From Variovorax paradoxus (GTDB taxonomy: Bacteria > Pseudomonadota > Gammaproteobacteria > Burkholderiales > Burkholderiaceae_C), in contig NZ_CP102931.1 in the NCBI RefSeq assembly GCF_024734665.1, positions 1,362,001 to 1,426,000 of the forward strand: a DNA stretch of 64,000 nt. The letters are read 5' to 3'. A program made the translations under genes and the position numbers. The notes under the pieces were generated by a model, which saw nothing but the letters and a program-made list of their open reading frames with translations, had not been told where the DNA came from and did no database searches. Shown piece by piece: positions 42,959 to 52,445 of this stretch; the first letter of the stretch is position 1; every line of letters starts with the position of its first letter.

Positions 42959-44311
42959 ATGACGCTGAGCCTGCTCTCGCTGCGCTGGCGGCTGATCTGG
43001 AGCCTGATCCTGCTGCAGGTGGTGGTCGGCTCGCTTGTGATGGGCGGCTTTCTCGGGCTGGCCTGGGTGCTGGGCCGCGTGGTCGACGAGACCGGGCAGG
43101 AGACCGTCACCGTGATCCAGCGCGCGCTGGCGCGCGGCCCCGACGGGCAACTGGTGGTCGAGCCGACGGCGGAAGTGCAGCGCCTGCAGAAGGCCGATCC
43201 GCCGTTCTGGTTCATAGCGCGCGATGCCCACGGCTCCGAAGTGCGCAGCGGCGACGTGCCGCCTGCCTATTCCACGCTTTTCAACGCGCTCGGCGACATG
43301 GAGCGCATGGCCCTCAACCCCGAGGACGACAACACCCGGCCCAAGGCCCGCTTCGAGCGCGCGCAGACGCGTGCGGGCCTGGTGGCCGTGATGGTGCAGA
43401 CCGGCGGCCCGCTGACGGTAAGGAACACGCTCAAGGGCACGGGCATCGCCTTTCTCTTTCTGGTGGCGCCGATGGCGTTGGTGACCTGCCTCGGCGTGAT
43501 TCTGGCCACACCCTTCGTGGTGAAGCGCGGCCTCAAGGGCGTGGTGGCCACGGCCGAGCATGCCGAGAGCATCGACGTGCACGAGCGCACCACGCGCCTG
43601 CCGCTGGCCAACGTGGCCAGTGAGATCCGCCCGCTGGTCAACGCCGTGAACCGTGCCTTCGACCGGCTCAACGAAGGCTACGACCGGCAGGAGCGCTTCC
43701 TCGCCGACGCCGCGCACGAGCTGCGCACGCCGATCACCACGCTGCAGATCCATCTCGAAGGCCTGCAGGACGGCGCGCTCAAGGTCAAGCTGATGCAGGC
43801 CTCGGCACGGCTCGCCACGCTGGCCGAGCAGTTGCTCGATTTGCAGCGGCTGGACCACGTTGCGGTGCACGACCAGCAGCAGGTCGACCTGAAGGCGCTG
43901 TGCGAGCGCGTTGCGGGCGACATCGCGCCGCTGGCGATCATGAACCGGTGCACGCTGTCGGTCGATGCGCCGCGGCCGCTGTGGGTGCGCGGCGATGCGC
44001 CCTCGCTCGAACGCGCGCTCAGCAACCTGATCCAGAACGCCATCGAGCACGGCGGGCAGGGCTGCGACATCCAGGTGCGGCTGTGGGAGCCATCGGGCTT
44101 CGAGGTGCTCGACTCCGGGCCCGGTATTCCGGCGGCAGACCGCGAGCGCGTGGTGGCGCCGTTTCACCGGCTCGTGCCGCGTGGGCGTGGCGCGGGGCTC
44201 GGGTTGCACCTTGTGGCCGAGGTTGCGCGCCTGCACGGTGGGCAACTCACGATCGGGTCGAGCGAATCAGGCGGGGCGAAGATGCGGCTGGAGCTGAACC
44301 TCGAAGCATGA
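42959..44311 (+). CDS. Sensor histidine kinase
   Basis: A 450-residue kinase, partner of the preceding regulator. Transmembrane helices near residues 12-40 and 162-187 bound a periplasmic sensor region of some 120 residues. A HAMP-like linker leads to H253 in A-D-A-A-H-E-L-R-T-P-I. The ATPase part shows N-L-I-Q-N-A-I-E-H-G, D-S-G-P-G-I-P and an R-G-A-G-L-G-L-H-L G-box. The signal is unknown. The start is one base after the regulator stop, so the pair is coupled. Confidence 0.92.
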   Translation: MTLSLLSLRWRLIWSLILLQVVVGSLVMGGFLGLAWVLGRVVDETGQETVTVIQRALARGPDGQLVVEPTAEVQRLQKADPPFWFIARDAHGSEVRSGDVPPAYSTLFNALGDMERMALNPEDDNTRPKARFERAQTRAGLVAVMVQTGGPLTVRNTLKGTGIAFLFLVAPMALVTCLGVILATPFVVKRGLKGVVATAEHAESIDVHERTTRLPLANVASEIRPLVNAVNRAFDRLNEGYDRQERFLADAAHELRTPITTLQIHLEGLQDGALKVKLMQASARLATLAEQLLDLQRLDHVAVHDQQQVDLKALCERVAGDIAPLAIMNRCTLSVDAPRPLWVRGDAPSLERALSNLIQNAIEHGGQGCDIQVRLWEPSGFEVLDSGPGIPAADRERVVAPFHRLVPRGRGAGLGLHLVAEVARLHGGQLTIGSSESGGAKMRLELNLEA

Positions 44312-44324
44312 AGATCTGCCCGCC

Positions 44325-44546
44325 ATGAACGCCATCGACCGGCTGCCCGAACCCACGAACCTCGCCGGCGCGCAAGCGCTTATCGCGCGCGTGCAGGCAT
44401 TGCTCGATGCCGAAGGGCTCGCGATGCGCGAGCCGCCGCCAGAGCCCACCACCTGCTGCGGGCGCGGCTGCAACGGTTGCGTGTGGGAGGGCTGGCTCGC
44501 CGCCGTGGCCTACTGGCGCGACGAGGCTTCGCTGCTGCTCGGTTGA
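44325..44546 (+). CDS. Oxidoreductase-like domain small protein
   Basis: A 73-residue protein that contains the oxidoreductase-like domain (PF09791 type): P-P-P-E-P-T-T-C-C-G-R-G-C-N-G-C-V-W-E near residue 39, with four cysteines in a compact C-C-x3-C-x2-C array. Such proteins are widespread as short proteins or domains; the cysteines could bind metal or take part in disulfide exchange, but no activity is established. The gene starts 13 bases after the histidine kinase stop codon and is likely on the same transcript. Confidence 0.8.
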   Translation: MNAIDRLPEPTNLAGAQALIARVQALLDAEGLAMREPPPEPTTCCGRGCNGCVWEGWLAAVAYWRDEASLLLG

Positions 44547-44615
44547 TGGCTCAGGCGATGCCGGCACCGAGGGCCATCACACGGCCTGCACGGCAAAGCC
44601 TTCGAGCGCAGCGGC

Positions 44616-45263
44616 CTACAGCTCGAGCCGCTCCCAGTGCTTGTAAGCCCACTCGTATTTTCCGCATGCGTAGGACACCAGGGTGTCGACGGCCTGATCG
44701 GCGCTGACGGGCTCGGTGCTGCGGTAGTGCGCCCCGGTTGTGACCAACTGGTGCTCCAGATGAAAGCCCTTGGGATCGGCGAACACCTGCATGTACGTGC
44801 CGCCACGCAGTTCGATGACTGCGAACGCGTTCGCATCGTCCTGCAGCAAGGGGACCCAGTGGCGGATGTTGGCTTCGTTCGCCGCTTCCGCCACACCGAA
44901 GTCGGGGCAATCGAGCATGGGCTGCTGGTACTCCGCGCCGATGTCGAAAAGAAGGTAGTCCTGCGCGGCGGCCGCACCGTTCCTGAATATGGCGATGAAG
45001 AAGCAATCCGGGATGCCGAGCGGAACATGAACCAGCAGTGCATCGTCCGCCTTGGAGCGGCGGGCGAAGACCTGCGCCAGCTCAGGGACAGTCCATGCGT
45101 TCAATCGCAGGGGTTCACGAAGGCCATGCACAAGCTCCAAGGCACTGCGCTTGACCGCATCGCCTACGGCGTGATCCTCGGTGCCTCCTTCGAGAATGCC
45201 CAGGTACTCGTGGAGTTGAATGAGCCTTGAAGGCGGCGGCTTCGATTTGCGAGAAAAGAACAT
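44616..45263 (-). CDS. Hypothetical protein
   Basis: A 215-residue protein I do not recognise. The start M-F-F-S-R-K-S-K-P at 45263 is basic, and the rest reads as a mixed alpha/beta soluble protein with no signal peptide or membrane helix. It is rich in aromatic residues, with a C-terminal segment Y-A-C-G-K-Y-E-W-A-Y-K-H-W-E-R-L. Codon use is less GC-biased than in neighbours. It lies 61 bases downstream of the MORN/YwqK-like gene on the same strand, a pairing seen for small immunity-type or effector-linked genes, but that role is only a guess. Confidence 0.55.
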   Translation of the reverse strand: MFFSRKSKPPPSRLIQLHEYLGILEGGTEDHAVGDAVKRSALELVHGLREPLRLNAWTVPELAQVFARRSKADDALLVHVPLGIPDCFFIAIFRNGAAAAQDYLLFDIGAEYQQPMLDCPDFGVAEAANEANIRHWVPLLQDDANAFAVIELRGGTYMQVFADPKGFHLEHQLVTTGAHYRSTEPVSADQAVDTLVSYACGKYEWAYKHWERLEL

Positions 45264-45324
45264 CTGGATGTGGCTCCCATCGATCCGGCATTCTGTCGCA
45301 AGGCCGGGCAACCGCCGTTGGCCG

Positions 45325-45642
45325 TCAGTTGTCGTAGTTCGTGCCCGGCTCTTCGGTTCCGTCGAGATTCCAGAATCGCCACACGCCGACCTCCTGGCCC
45401 TCGCGATAGCGGCCCTCGGCTGCAGGCCGTCCGTCCGGATGGAAGTCGCGCCAAAGCCCATCCTCCTTGCCATCGACGTACTGCCCTTCGGATGCCACCG
45501 TGCCATCCTCGTGATACGCAACGAAGAGGCCGTGCCGAACCCATCGGGTCTTGTCGGGCGACAGCACCCTCGCATAGCGGAACTTGATCGCTCCCGATTC
45601 GTAGGGAATCTCGGCGATGTTGAGATCGGCTTCGATGCTCAT
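45325..45642 (-). CDS. MORN-repeat/YwqK-like protein
   Basis: A 105-residue protein with repeated motifs of the toxin-antitoxin YwqK/MORN-variant type: G-L-F-V-A-Y-H-E-D-G-T-V-A-S-E-G, G-L-W-R-D-F-H-P-D-G-R-P-A-A-E-G and G-V-W-R-F-W-N-L-D-G-T, each some 22 residues apart. Such repeats form a beta-sheet meander and are found in antitoxin-like or immunity proteins and in envelope proteins. There is no signal peptide from the ATG at 45642. The adjacent downstream gene is an unknown protein; whether they interact is not known. Confidence 0.7.
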   Translation of the reverse strand: MSIEADLNIAEIPYESGAIKFRYARVLSPDKTRWVRHGLFVAYHEDGTVASEGQYVDGKEDGLWRDFHPDGRPAAEGRYREGQEVGVWRFWNLDGTEEPGTNYDN

Positions 45643-45724
45643 GCCTTGGTGTTGGCGGGCGAATTGGCGAACATGCTGGCGCCCACCTCCGAGTTTCACC
45701 TCGGACCACGGTTCGCTTCAAGGT

Positions 45725-46495
45725 CTACTGATTCTGCGACCCGCGATGCGCCCAACCAGTCGTGTGCTTCTCGATCACGCTGAAAAGCTCGTACATCAGC
45801 ATGGCCATTGCGCCCACCACCATCAGGCCCGCGAAGGCCAGGCCCATCTGCATGGCCGAGCCGGCGGAGATCAGCAGGTAGCCGATGCCTTCGTTGGCAG
45901 CCGTCATCTCGCTCACCGTGGTACCGACGAAGGCGAGCGTGATCGCCACCTTCAGCGAGCCGAAGAAGTAGGGCATGGAGCGCGGCAGGCCGATCTTCAT
46001 GAGCACGTCCCAACGCTTGGCGCCGAGCACGCGCAGCACGTCTTCGAGCTCCGGCTCCAGCGTGGCGAGGCCGGTCGCGATGTTGACCATGATCGGGAAG
46101 AAGCTGATCAAAAAGGCCGTGAGAATCGCCGGCCCCACGCCAATGCCGAACCACACCACGAGGATGGGCACGAACGCCGCCTTGGGCAGTGCGTTGAAGG
46201 CGGTCATCAGCGGGTAGATGGCCGCGTACGCGATGCGCGAGCTGCCGATCACGAAGCCCAGCAGCACGCCTACCACGATCGCCAGGCCAAAGCCCGCCAT
46301 CGTGACCCAGAAGGTGCGCCATGCGTGGCCCGCGATGATTTCCTTGTATTCCCAGAACTGCGTCCAGATGCGCCAGGGGCTCGGGAAGATGAAGTCGGAG
46401 ACCTCGAAGCCCGCGCAGATGACCTGCCACAGGATGAGCACTGCGACCAGCAGCAGCCATGGCGACCAGCGTTCGATTTGTTTGGTGTTCTTCAT
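45725..46495 (-). CDS. ABC transporter permease (nitrate/sulfonate/thiamine-precursor type)
   Basis: A 256-residue permease with six predicted helices of the SsuC/TauC/ThiX group. The EAA loop reads L-E-D-V-L-R-V-L-G-A-K-R-W-D-V-L near residue 152, the contact site for the ATPase. It forms a complete importer with the ATPase and binding-protein genes just upstream on the same strand. The gap to the ATPase gene is 11 bases. The ligand is unknown; the binding protein points to a pyrimidine-like or sulfonate compound. Confidence 0.9.
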   Translation of the reverse strand: MKNTKQIERWSPWLLLVAVLILWQVICAGFEVSDFIFPSPWRIWTQFWEYKEIIAGHAWRTFWVTMAGFGLAIVVGVLLGFVIGSSRIAYAAIYPLMTAFNALPKAAFVPILVVWFGIGVGPAILTAFLISFFPIMVNIATGLATLEPELEDVLRVLGAKRWDVLMKIGLPRSMPYFFGSLKVAITLAFVGTTVSEMTAANEGIGYLLISAGSAMQMGLAFAGLMVVGAMAMLMYELFSVIEKHTTGWAHRGSQNQ

Positions 46496-46506
46496 GGTGC
46501 GCCCGC

Positions 46507-47367
46507 TCAGTGAGACACGGCCGCGGCCGTCTGCGCCGCGCTGATGCCTGTGTTGCGGATGGCTCCGATGTGCCCGCGCAGCTCCAGCACGATGTCGGTG
46601 AACTCCTTGGTGTAGGTGAGTTCGAGCTCGCGCGGACGCGGCAGATCGATCTCGCGCTTGACCACGAAGCGTCCCGGGCTCTTGCTCATCACGTACACCG
46701 TGTCGGCGAGGAACACCGATTCGCGCAGGTCGTGCGTCACCAGGATCACGTTGAACTGCTGCTCGGTCCAGAGGTCGCGCAGGATGCACCACAGCTCTTC
46801 GCGCGTGAATGCGTCGAGCGCGCCGAAGGGCTCGTCGAGCAGCAGCATCTTCGGCTCGTGGATGAGCGCGCGGCAGATGCTCGCGCGCTGCTGCATGCCG
46901 CCCGAGAGCTGCCACGGAAACTTGTCTTCATAGCCCGCAAGGCCCACCTTCTGCAGCAGCTTGCGCGCGCGCTCGACGTACTCCTTGCGCCTAGCCTTGA
47001 AGTTCGAGCGGTAGGGCTCGACGATTTCCAGCGGCAGCAGCACGTTGTCGACCGTGGTGCGCCACGGCAGCAGCGAAGGCGCCTGGAAGGCCATGCCCGA
47101 GATCTTGAGCGGCCCGGTTACGGGCTGGCCGTCGATGCGAATCTTGCCCATCGAGGGCATCTTCAGCCCCGTGGTGAGCTTCATGAAGGTCGACTTGCCG
47201 CAGCCCGAGGGGCCGACGATGGCGATGAATTCGCCACGCTTGACCTTCAGGTCGATGGCTTCGACCGCGAAGTGGTTCTCGCGCAGCAGCTCTTCGTTGT
47301 AGGCGAGCCAGACGTCCTGGAAGTCGACGAAGGGGGCTGCAGCCGCGTCTTGCGATGCGTCCGCCAT
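46507..47367 (-). CDS. ABC transporter ATP-binding protein
   Basis: A 286-residue ATPase of the SsuB/TauB type. The Walker A motif G-P-S-G-C-G-K-S-T is near residue 52, the Q-loop is in A-F-Q-A-P-S-L-L-P, the signature is L-S-G-G-M-Q-Q-R near residue 158, and Walker B is M-L-L-L-D-E-P-F-G-A-L-D. The C-terminal part is longer than the core domain. The ATG at 47367 overlaps the stop of the binding-protein gene (TGATG). A GTG three bases upstream is an alternative start. Confidence 0.93.
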   Translation of the reverse strand: MADASQDAAAAPFVDFQDVWLAYNEELLRENHFAVEAIDLKVKRGEFIAIVGPSGCGKSTFMKLTTGLKMPSMGKIRIDGQPVTGPLKISGMAFQAPSLLPWRTTVDNVLLPLEIVEPYRSNFKARRKEYVERARKLLQKVGLAGYEDKFPWQLSGGMQQRASICRALIHEPKMLLLDEPFGALDAFTREELWCILRDLWTEQQFNVILVTHDLRESVFLADTVYVMSKSPGRFVVKREIDLPRPRELELTYTKEFTDIVLELRGHIGAIRNTGISAAQTAAAVSH

Positions 47368-48398
47368 CACTTCTTCAGGATGTTCAGTTCAGCGGCGGGC
47401 GGTAGCAGAGCGGCGGTCCACACCGCGTCGGGGCTCACGCGCGTCTTGGTGTTGAAGGCGTCCGACACCTGCGAGGCCATCAGCGACATGCGGCCTGCGT
47501 TGACCGCGCCGAAGCCTTCGGCGCGTGCGTCAGGGCTGTTGATGACGGTGTCGATGGCCAGCTGCAGTCGGCGCGTTTCGAGCTTGCTGTCGATGATGCC
47601 GTCGCGCGCCTTCACCGATTCGATGGCCACGGCCGGGTTGGCAATGACTTCCTTCGCGCCCTTGGCAAAGGCCGAGAGGAATTTCTTCACCGCCGCCGGG
47701 TTCTCCTTGATGAGCTTGGGCGAGGCGATGATGACGTTGCCGTACAGCTTCACGCCGTAGTCGGGGTAGGGCAGCACCACCACGTCGGCCGTCTTGGCGC
47801 CGCGCGCCTCGAGGTTGAGCAGCGAGGTGAAGGTGAAGCCGGTGATCGCGTCGATGTCGCCGCGCATCAGCATGGTTTCGCGCAGCGTCGGGTCCATGGC
47901 GGTCCAGTTGACGGCGCCGATGTTGTTGGCCTTGGCGAAGATCGGGAACGCGCGGCGGCCCGCGTCGAACATCGGCGCGCCCAGCTTCTTGCCGGCAAGG
48001 TCGGCCGGCTTGGTGATGCCGCTCTTCTTGAGCGCCATGACCGAGGCCGGCGTGTTGTTGTAGACCATCATCACCGCGACCGGCTTGTTGGGGCTGTCGG
48101 GGTTGTTGGCGTGGAACTCCATCAGCGCCGCGAGGTCGGCAAAGCCCATGTCGTAGGCGCCCGAGGCCACGCGCGTGACGGTGCCACCCGAGCCGTTGCC
48201 CGCGTCGATGGTCACGTCGAGCCCGGCCGCCTTGAAGTAGCCCTTGGCGGCGGGGTGCAGGAACAGCGCGGCCGGTCCTTCGAAGCGCCAGTCGAGCTGG
48301 AACTTGATCGGCGTCGGGCTCTGTGCAAGGGCCGGTGTAAGGCCGAAGCAGATGGCCGAGGCGGCGAGGAAGGACTGGAGCAGTTGGCGCTTGTTCAT
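47367..48398 (-). CDS. ABC transporter substrate-binding protein (NMT1/SsuA type)
   Basis: A 343-residue periplasmic protein, first gene of the importer operon. The signal peptide ends near A-L-A-Q. The mature start I-K-F-Q-L-D-W-R-F-E-G-P-A-A and the later F-M-E-F-H-A-N-N-P-like segment resemble the orphan binding protein at 26009-27037, so the two are paralogues. Members of this group bind thiamine precursors, alkanesulfonates, taurine or similar ligands. Upstream lies the maeB terminator at 48528-48552, so the operon has its own promoter in 48399-48527. Confidence 0.9.
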   Translation of the reverse strand: MNKRQLLQSFLAASAICFGLTPALAQSPTPIKFQLDWRFEGPAALFLHPAAKGYFKAAGLDVTIDAGNGSGGTVTRVASGAYDMGFADLAALMEFHANNPDSPNKPVAVMMVYNNTPASVMALKKSGITKPADLAGKKLGAPMFDAGRRAFPIFAKANNIGAVNWTAMDPTLRETMLMRGDIDAITGFTFTSLLNLEARGAKTADVVVLPYPDYGVKLYGNVIIASPKLIKENPAAVKKFLSAFAKGAKEVIANPAVAIESVKARDGIIDSKLETRRLQLAIDTVINSPDARAEGFGAVNAGRMSLMASQVSDAFNTKTRVSPDAVWTAALLPPAAELNILKK

Positions 48399-48527
48399 GC
48401 GGAGATCGATCCGTTGGATGAAAGGGGATTGAATGCTTCGGCATTCAAGCAAAAACGGTGCCCGCACGCGATTGGTGCGAACCCTTCCAGTGGATCGGGA
48501 CGGTGCGCCTTTGCACCCCTCAAATGC

Positions 48528-48552
48528 AAAAACGCGGCGAGGCCGCGTTTTT
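48528..48552 (-). terminator. Rho-independent terminator after maeB
   Basis: A perfect 11-base inverted repeat, AAAAACGCGGC and GCCGCGTTTTT, with a three-base loop lies 42 bases downstream of the maeB stop. On the minus strand the stem ends in five T, as in a classical intrinsic terminator. Because both arms carry A or T runs it could work in either direction, but only the minus strand has a gene upstream of it. Confidence 0.85.
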
Positions 48553-48593
48553 GGCACCGAAGGCGGGCAAAAACACCCACCGGCTGAAGGCTC

Positions 48594-50894
48594 TTACTTG
48601 TCGACCGTGACCTTCGCCACCGCCAGCGCCGTCATGTTGATGATGCGGCGCACCGTCGACGAAGGCGTCAGCACGTGCGCCGAACTCGCGGCGCCCAGCA
48701 GCACCGGGCCGACCGTGATGCCGTTGGCGCCCGTCATCTTCAGCACGTTGTAGAGGATGTGCGCCGAATCGAGATTCGGGCACACCAGCAGGTTGGCTTC
48801 GCCGCTCAGCGTGGTTTCGGGCAGGGCAGTGCGGCGGACTTCTTCCGACAGCGCCGCGTCGCCGTGCATTTCGCCGTCGCATTCGATGTCGGGCGCCATC
48901 TGCGCGAACAGGTCGCGCGCCAGCCGCATCTTGCGGGCCGAGCCGCGGCTGGAGGTGCCGTAGTTCGAGTGCGACAGGAAGGCCACCTTCGGCGGCAGGC
49001 CGAAGCGGCGCACTTCTTCTGCAGCCATTACCGCGATGCTGGCCAACAGCTCGGCGCTCGGGTCTTCGTTCACGTTGGTGTCGGTGATGAAGACCGTGCG
49101 CTTTTCGAGCGTGAGCGCGTTCAGCGTCGCGAAGCCGGGCGCGCCGCGCTTCAGGCCGATCAGGTTGCGGATGTGCTCCAGGTGCACGTCGAAGCGCCCG
49201 ACCAGGCCGCAGATCATGGCGTCGGCGTCGCCCAGGTGCATCATCAGCGCGGCGATGGTGGTGTTCGAGCGGCGCACCATCGTCTTGGCAGCCTCCGGCG
49301 TCACGCCGCGGCGGCCCATGATCTTGTGGAAGCTCTCCCAGTAGATGCGGAAGCGCGGATCGTCCTCGGGGTCGACGATCTCGAAGTCGATACCCGTGCG
49401 GATGTGCAGGCCGGCCTTCTTGATGCGCGCCTCGATCACGGCGGGGCGGCCCACCAGGATGGGCTTGGCCAAGCCTTCGTCCACGGCCCACTGGGCGGCG
49501 CGCAGCACACGCTCGTCTTCGCCCTCGGCGTAGGCCACGCGCTTGGCGGTGGCGATCTTGGCGGCGCTGAACACCGGTCGCATGAACATGCCGGTCTGGT
49601 AGACGAAGCGCGTCAGGTGCTGGCGGTAGGCGTCCATGTCTTCGATCGGACGCGAGGCCACGCCCGAGGCGGCGGCGGCCTTGGCCACGGCCGGGGCGAT
49701 GCGCAGGATCAGGCGCGAATCGAAGGGCTTCGGAATGATGTAGTCGGGGCCGAAGGCCAGTTCCTGGCCGGCGTAGGCGGTGGCGACTTCTTCGCTGATG
49801 TCGGCCTTGGTGAGGTCGGCGATCTCGCGCACGCAGGCCAGCTTCATTTCTTCGGTGATCTTGCTGGCGCCGCAGTCAAGCGCGCCGCGGAAGATGTACG
49901 GGAAGCACAGCACGTTGTTGACCTGGTTCGGGTAGTCCGAACGGCCCGTGGCAATGATGCAGTCCGGCCGCACGGCCTTGGCCAGCTCGGGGCGAATTTC
50001 GGGCTCGGGGTTGGCCAGCGCCAGGATGATGGGCTGCGTGCCCATGGTCTTGACCATGTCCGCCGTCATCACGCCCGGGGCCGAGCAGCCCAGGAACACA
50101 TCGGCGTCCTTCACCACGTCGGCCAGGGTGCGGGCGCCGGTGTCTTTCTGGGCGTAGTGTGCCTTGGATTCGTCGAAGCCGCCCGCGCGGCCCATGTAGA
50201 TCAGGCCCTTGGAGTCGCAGGCGTAGATGTTGGCGGGCTTGGCGCCCAGGCCCACCATCACGTCGAGGCAGGCGATGGCTGCGGCGCCGGCGCCCGAGAC
50301 GGCGATCTTCACGTCTTCGATCTTCTTGCCGACCAGCTCCAGGCCGTTGAGCAGCGCGGCGGCCGAGATGATGGCCGTGCCGTGCTGGTCGTCGTGGAAC
50401 ACCGGAATGTTCATGCGCTCGCGCAGCTTCTTCTCGATGTAGAAGCACTCGGGTGCCTTGATGTCTTCGAGGTTGATGCCGCCCAGCGTGGGCTCTAGCG
50501 CCGCGATGATGTCGACCAGCTTGTCGGGGTCGTTCTCGGCCAGCTCGATGTCGAACACGTCGATGCCGGCGAATTTCTTGAACAGGCAGCCCTTGCCTTC
50601 CATCACCGGCTTGGCGGCCAGCGGGCCGATGTTGCCCAGGCCGAGCACGGCCGTGCCGTTGGTGATGACGCCCACGAGATTGCCGCGCGCGGTGTATTCG
50701 GAGGCGGTGGACGGGTCGGCCGCGATGTCGAGACAGGGATACGCCACGCCCGGCGAATAGGCCAGCGACAGGTCGCGCTGGTTCAGCAGGGGCTTGGTCG
50801 GGGTGATCGAGATCTTGCCCTTGACGGGCGATCGGTGGTATTCGCGCGCTGCCTCGCGAAGTGCTTCTTCTGCAGGGGAAAGGGGTGCAGCCAT
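48594..50894 (-). CDS. maeB: NADP-dependent malic enzyme with phosphate acetyltransferase-like domain
   Basis: A 766-residue MaeB-type malic enzyme that converts malate to pyruvate and CO2 with NADP. The N-terminal malic domain has [12 protein letters not shown] near residue 43, [11 protein letters not shown] near residue 165 (metal ligands) and the dinucleotide site V-S-G-A-G-A-A-A-I near residue 196. From about residue 430 it carries the inactive phosphate-acetyltransferase-like domain that gives the protein its length and acetyl-CoA regulation. It is divergent from a halogenase-like gene; the 210-base gap holds the promoters. Confidence 0.93.
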   Translation of the reverse strand: MAAPLSPAEEALREAAREYHRSPVKGKISITPTKPLLNQRDLSLAYSPGVAYPCLDIAADPSTASEYTARGNLVGVITNGTAVLGLGNIGPLAAKPVMEGKGCLFKKFAGIDVFDIELAENDPDKLVDIIAALEPTLGGINLEDIKAPECFYIEKKLRERMNIPVFHDDQHGTAIISAAALLNGLELVGKKIEDVKIAVSGAGAAAIACLDVMVGLGAKPANIYACDSKGLIYMGRAGGFDESKAHYAQKDTGARTLADVVKDADVFLGCSAPGVMTADMVKTMGTQPIILALANPEPEIRPELAKAVRPDCIIATGRSDYPNQVNNVLCFPYIFRGALDCGASKITEEMKLACVREIADLTKADISEEVATAYAGQELAFGPDYIIPKPFDSRLILRIAPAVAKAAAASGVASRPIEDMDAYRQHLTRFVYQTGMFMRPVFSAAKIATAKRVAYAEGEDERVLRAAQWAVDEGLAKPILVGRPAVIEARIKKAGLHIRTGIDFEIVDPEDDPRFRIYWESFHKIMGRRGVTPEAAKTMVRRSNTTIAALMMHLGDADAMICGLVGRFDVHLEHIRNLIGLKRGAPGFATLNALTLEKRTVFITDTNVNEDPSAELLASIAVMAAEEVRRFGLPPKVAFLSHSNYGTSSRGSARKMRLARDLFAQMAPDIECDGEMHGDAALSEEVRRTALPETTLSGEANLLVCPNLDSAHILYNVLKMTGANGITVGPVLLGAASSAHVLTPSSTVRRIINMTALAVAKVTVDK

Positions 50895-51104
50895 GAAAGT
50901 CTCCTTGTTTCTGACGGGCAATGAGGCTACCGCAAAAGCGTGGCCACTTCTTACAGGGTGAATGCCGAAAACGCCTGGATCTATATCTTTAGCTTGATAA
51001 GACGGGCTGGCCGGTTCGCTAAACTGCAGATCGTTACCTACGGTTAACAGGGTATTGGCCGGGGAATCTCCAACAACGACAAAACCAATGAGGGGCAACA
51101 GCGC

Positions 51105-52442
51105 ATGACATCCGGACCTTTCACCAGCAACGACCCCGATGTCGTGGTCATCGGCGGCGGCCCTTCGGGCTCCACGGTGGCCGCGTTGCTCGCGGACAAG
51201 GGGCACGACGTGGTGCTGATCGAGAAGGCGCAGCATCCGCGCTTTCACATCGGCGAGTCGCTGCTGCCGATGAACATGCCGTTGTTCGACCGGTTGGGCG
51301 TGCGCACCGAGGTCGAGGCCATCGGCATCCGCAAGCACGGCGCCGAGTTCGTCTCGCCCTGGCATGACCACACCAGCCACTTTCACTTCGGCGAGGCAAT
51401 GGACAAGAGCTTTCCGTACGCGGTGCACGTGCGCCGCTCGGAGTTCGACGAACTGCTGTTCCGCCATGCCGGCAATCGCGGCGCGCGCACCCTCGAGGGC
51501 CAGCGCGTCACTGGCGTGGACATGGATGCGGGCAAGGGCACGCCAGACAACCGCCCGCTGGTGAAGGTCAAGGCCGACGACGGCACCGAGACCGCCTGGC
51601 GACCGCGCTTCGTGATCGACGCGAGCGGGCGCGACACGCTGCTGTCGAACCAGTTCGACGCCAAGCGCCGCAACCGCAAGCACGCCAGTGCCGCGCTGTT
51701 CGGCCACTTCGCCAACGCCGAGCGCCGGCCGGGCCGCTTCGAGGGCAACATCACGCTATTCTGGTTCGACCACGGCTGGTTCTGGTATATCCCGCTGAAG
51801 GACGGCACCGTGAGCGTCGGCGCGGTGGCTTCGCCCGCCTATTTCAAGAACCGCAAGGGCACGCTCGAAGAGTTCCTGATGGAAACCATCGCGCTCGCGC
51901 CCAAGCTGGCCGAGCGCCTGAAGAACGCCACGCTGATGGAGGGCGCCACCTCCACCGGCAACTACGCCTACGACTCCGCGTTCTGCCGCGGTGATCGCTT
52001 CATGATGGTGGGCGATGCCTACGCCTTCGTCGACCCGATGTTCTCATCGGGCGTGTACCTGGCGATGAACAGCGGCTTCGAGGCCGCCACCGCGGCCGAC
52101 CACTGGCTCAAGGGCGAGGCGAAGGAAGCCGAGAAGGCCTTCCGCCACTACGAAAAGGTGATGAAGCGCGGACCGCAGATGTTCTCGTGGTTCATCTACC
52201 GCATCACCTCGCCGGCCATCCGCCGGCTGTTCATGAACCCGCGCAACATCTGGCGGATGCAGGAGGCGCTGCTGTCCATCCTGGCCGGCGACCTGTTCCG
52301 CAACACTCCCATCGGCCCGCGCTTCTGGGGCTTCAAGGTGACGTACTACGCGTCGTGCCTGGGCATCCTGCCGCAGGCCATCAAGACCTGGGCATGGCGC
52401 CGGCGCAACCTCAAGGAATCCCTGGAAGCTGCGAAACCTTGA
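51105..52442 (+). CDS. FAD-dependent oxidoreductase of the tryptophan halogenase-like family
   Basis: A 445-residue flavoprotein. The FAD motif G-G-G-P-S-G-S-T-V-A is at 17-26, H-I-G-E-S-L-L-P is at 48-55, and a lysine, K77, lies in R-K-H-G-A-E-F, the region that carries the catalytic lysine of flavin halogenases. The halogenase fingerprint W-F-W-Y-I-P is at 225-230, and a second one, F-V-D-P-M-F-S-S-G, is at 308-316. These make it a candidate FADH2-dependent halogenase, although many homologues with these motifs are unproven hydroxylases or dehydrogenases. A C-terminal extension of some 110 residues contains G-D-L-F-R-N-T. No flavin reductase or biosynthetic genes are adjacent. Confidence 0.8.
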   Translation: MTSGPFTSNDPDVVVIGGGPSGSTVAALLADKGHDVVLIEKAQHPRFHIGESLLPMNMPLFDRLGVRTEVEAIGIRKHGAEFVSPWHDHTSHFHFGEAMDKSFPYAVHVRRSEFDELLFRHAGNRGARTLEGQRVTGVDMDAGKGTPDNRPLVKVKADDGTETAWRPRFVIDASGRDTLLSNQFDAKRRNRKHASAALFGHFANAERRPGRFEGNITLFWFDHGWFWYIPLKDGTVSVGAVASPAYFKNRKGTLEEFLMETIALAPKLAERLKNATLMEGATSTGNYAYDSAFCRGDRFMMVGDAYAFVDPMFSSGVYLAMNSGFEAATAADHWLKGEAKEAEKAFRHYEKVMKRGPQMFSWFIYRITSPAIRRLFMNPRNIWRMQEALLSILAGDLFRNTPIGPRFWGFKVTYYASCLGILPQAIKTWAWRRRNLKESLEAAKP

Positions 52443-52445
52443 GCT

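Noticed and set aside
48675..50498. 607-residue plus-strand frame opposite maeB
   Set aside because: maeB motifs are complete on the minus strand. The plus frame is His/Gly/Val-rich without domains.
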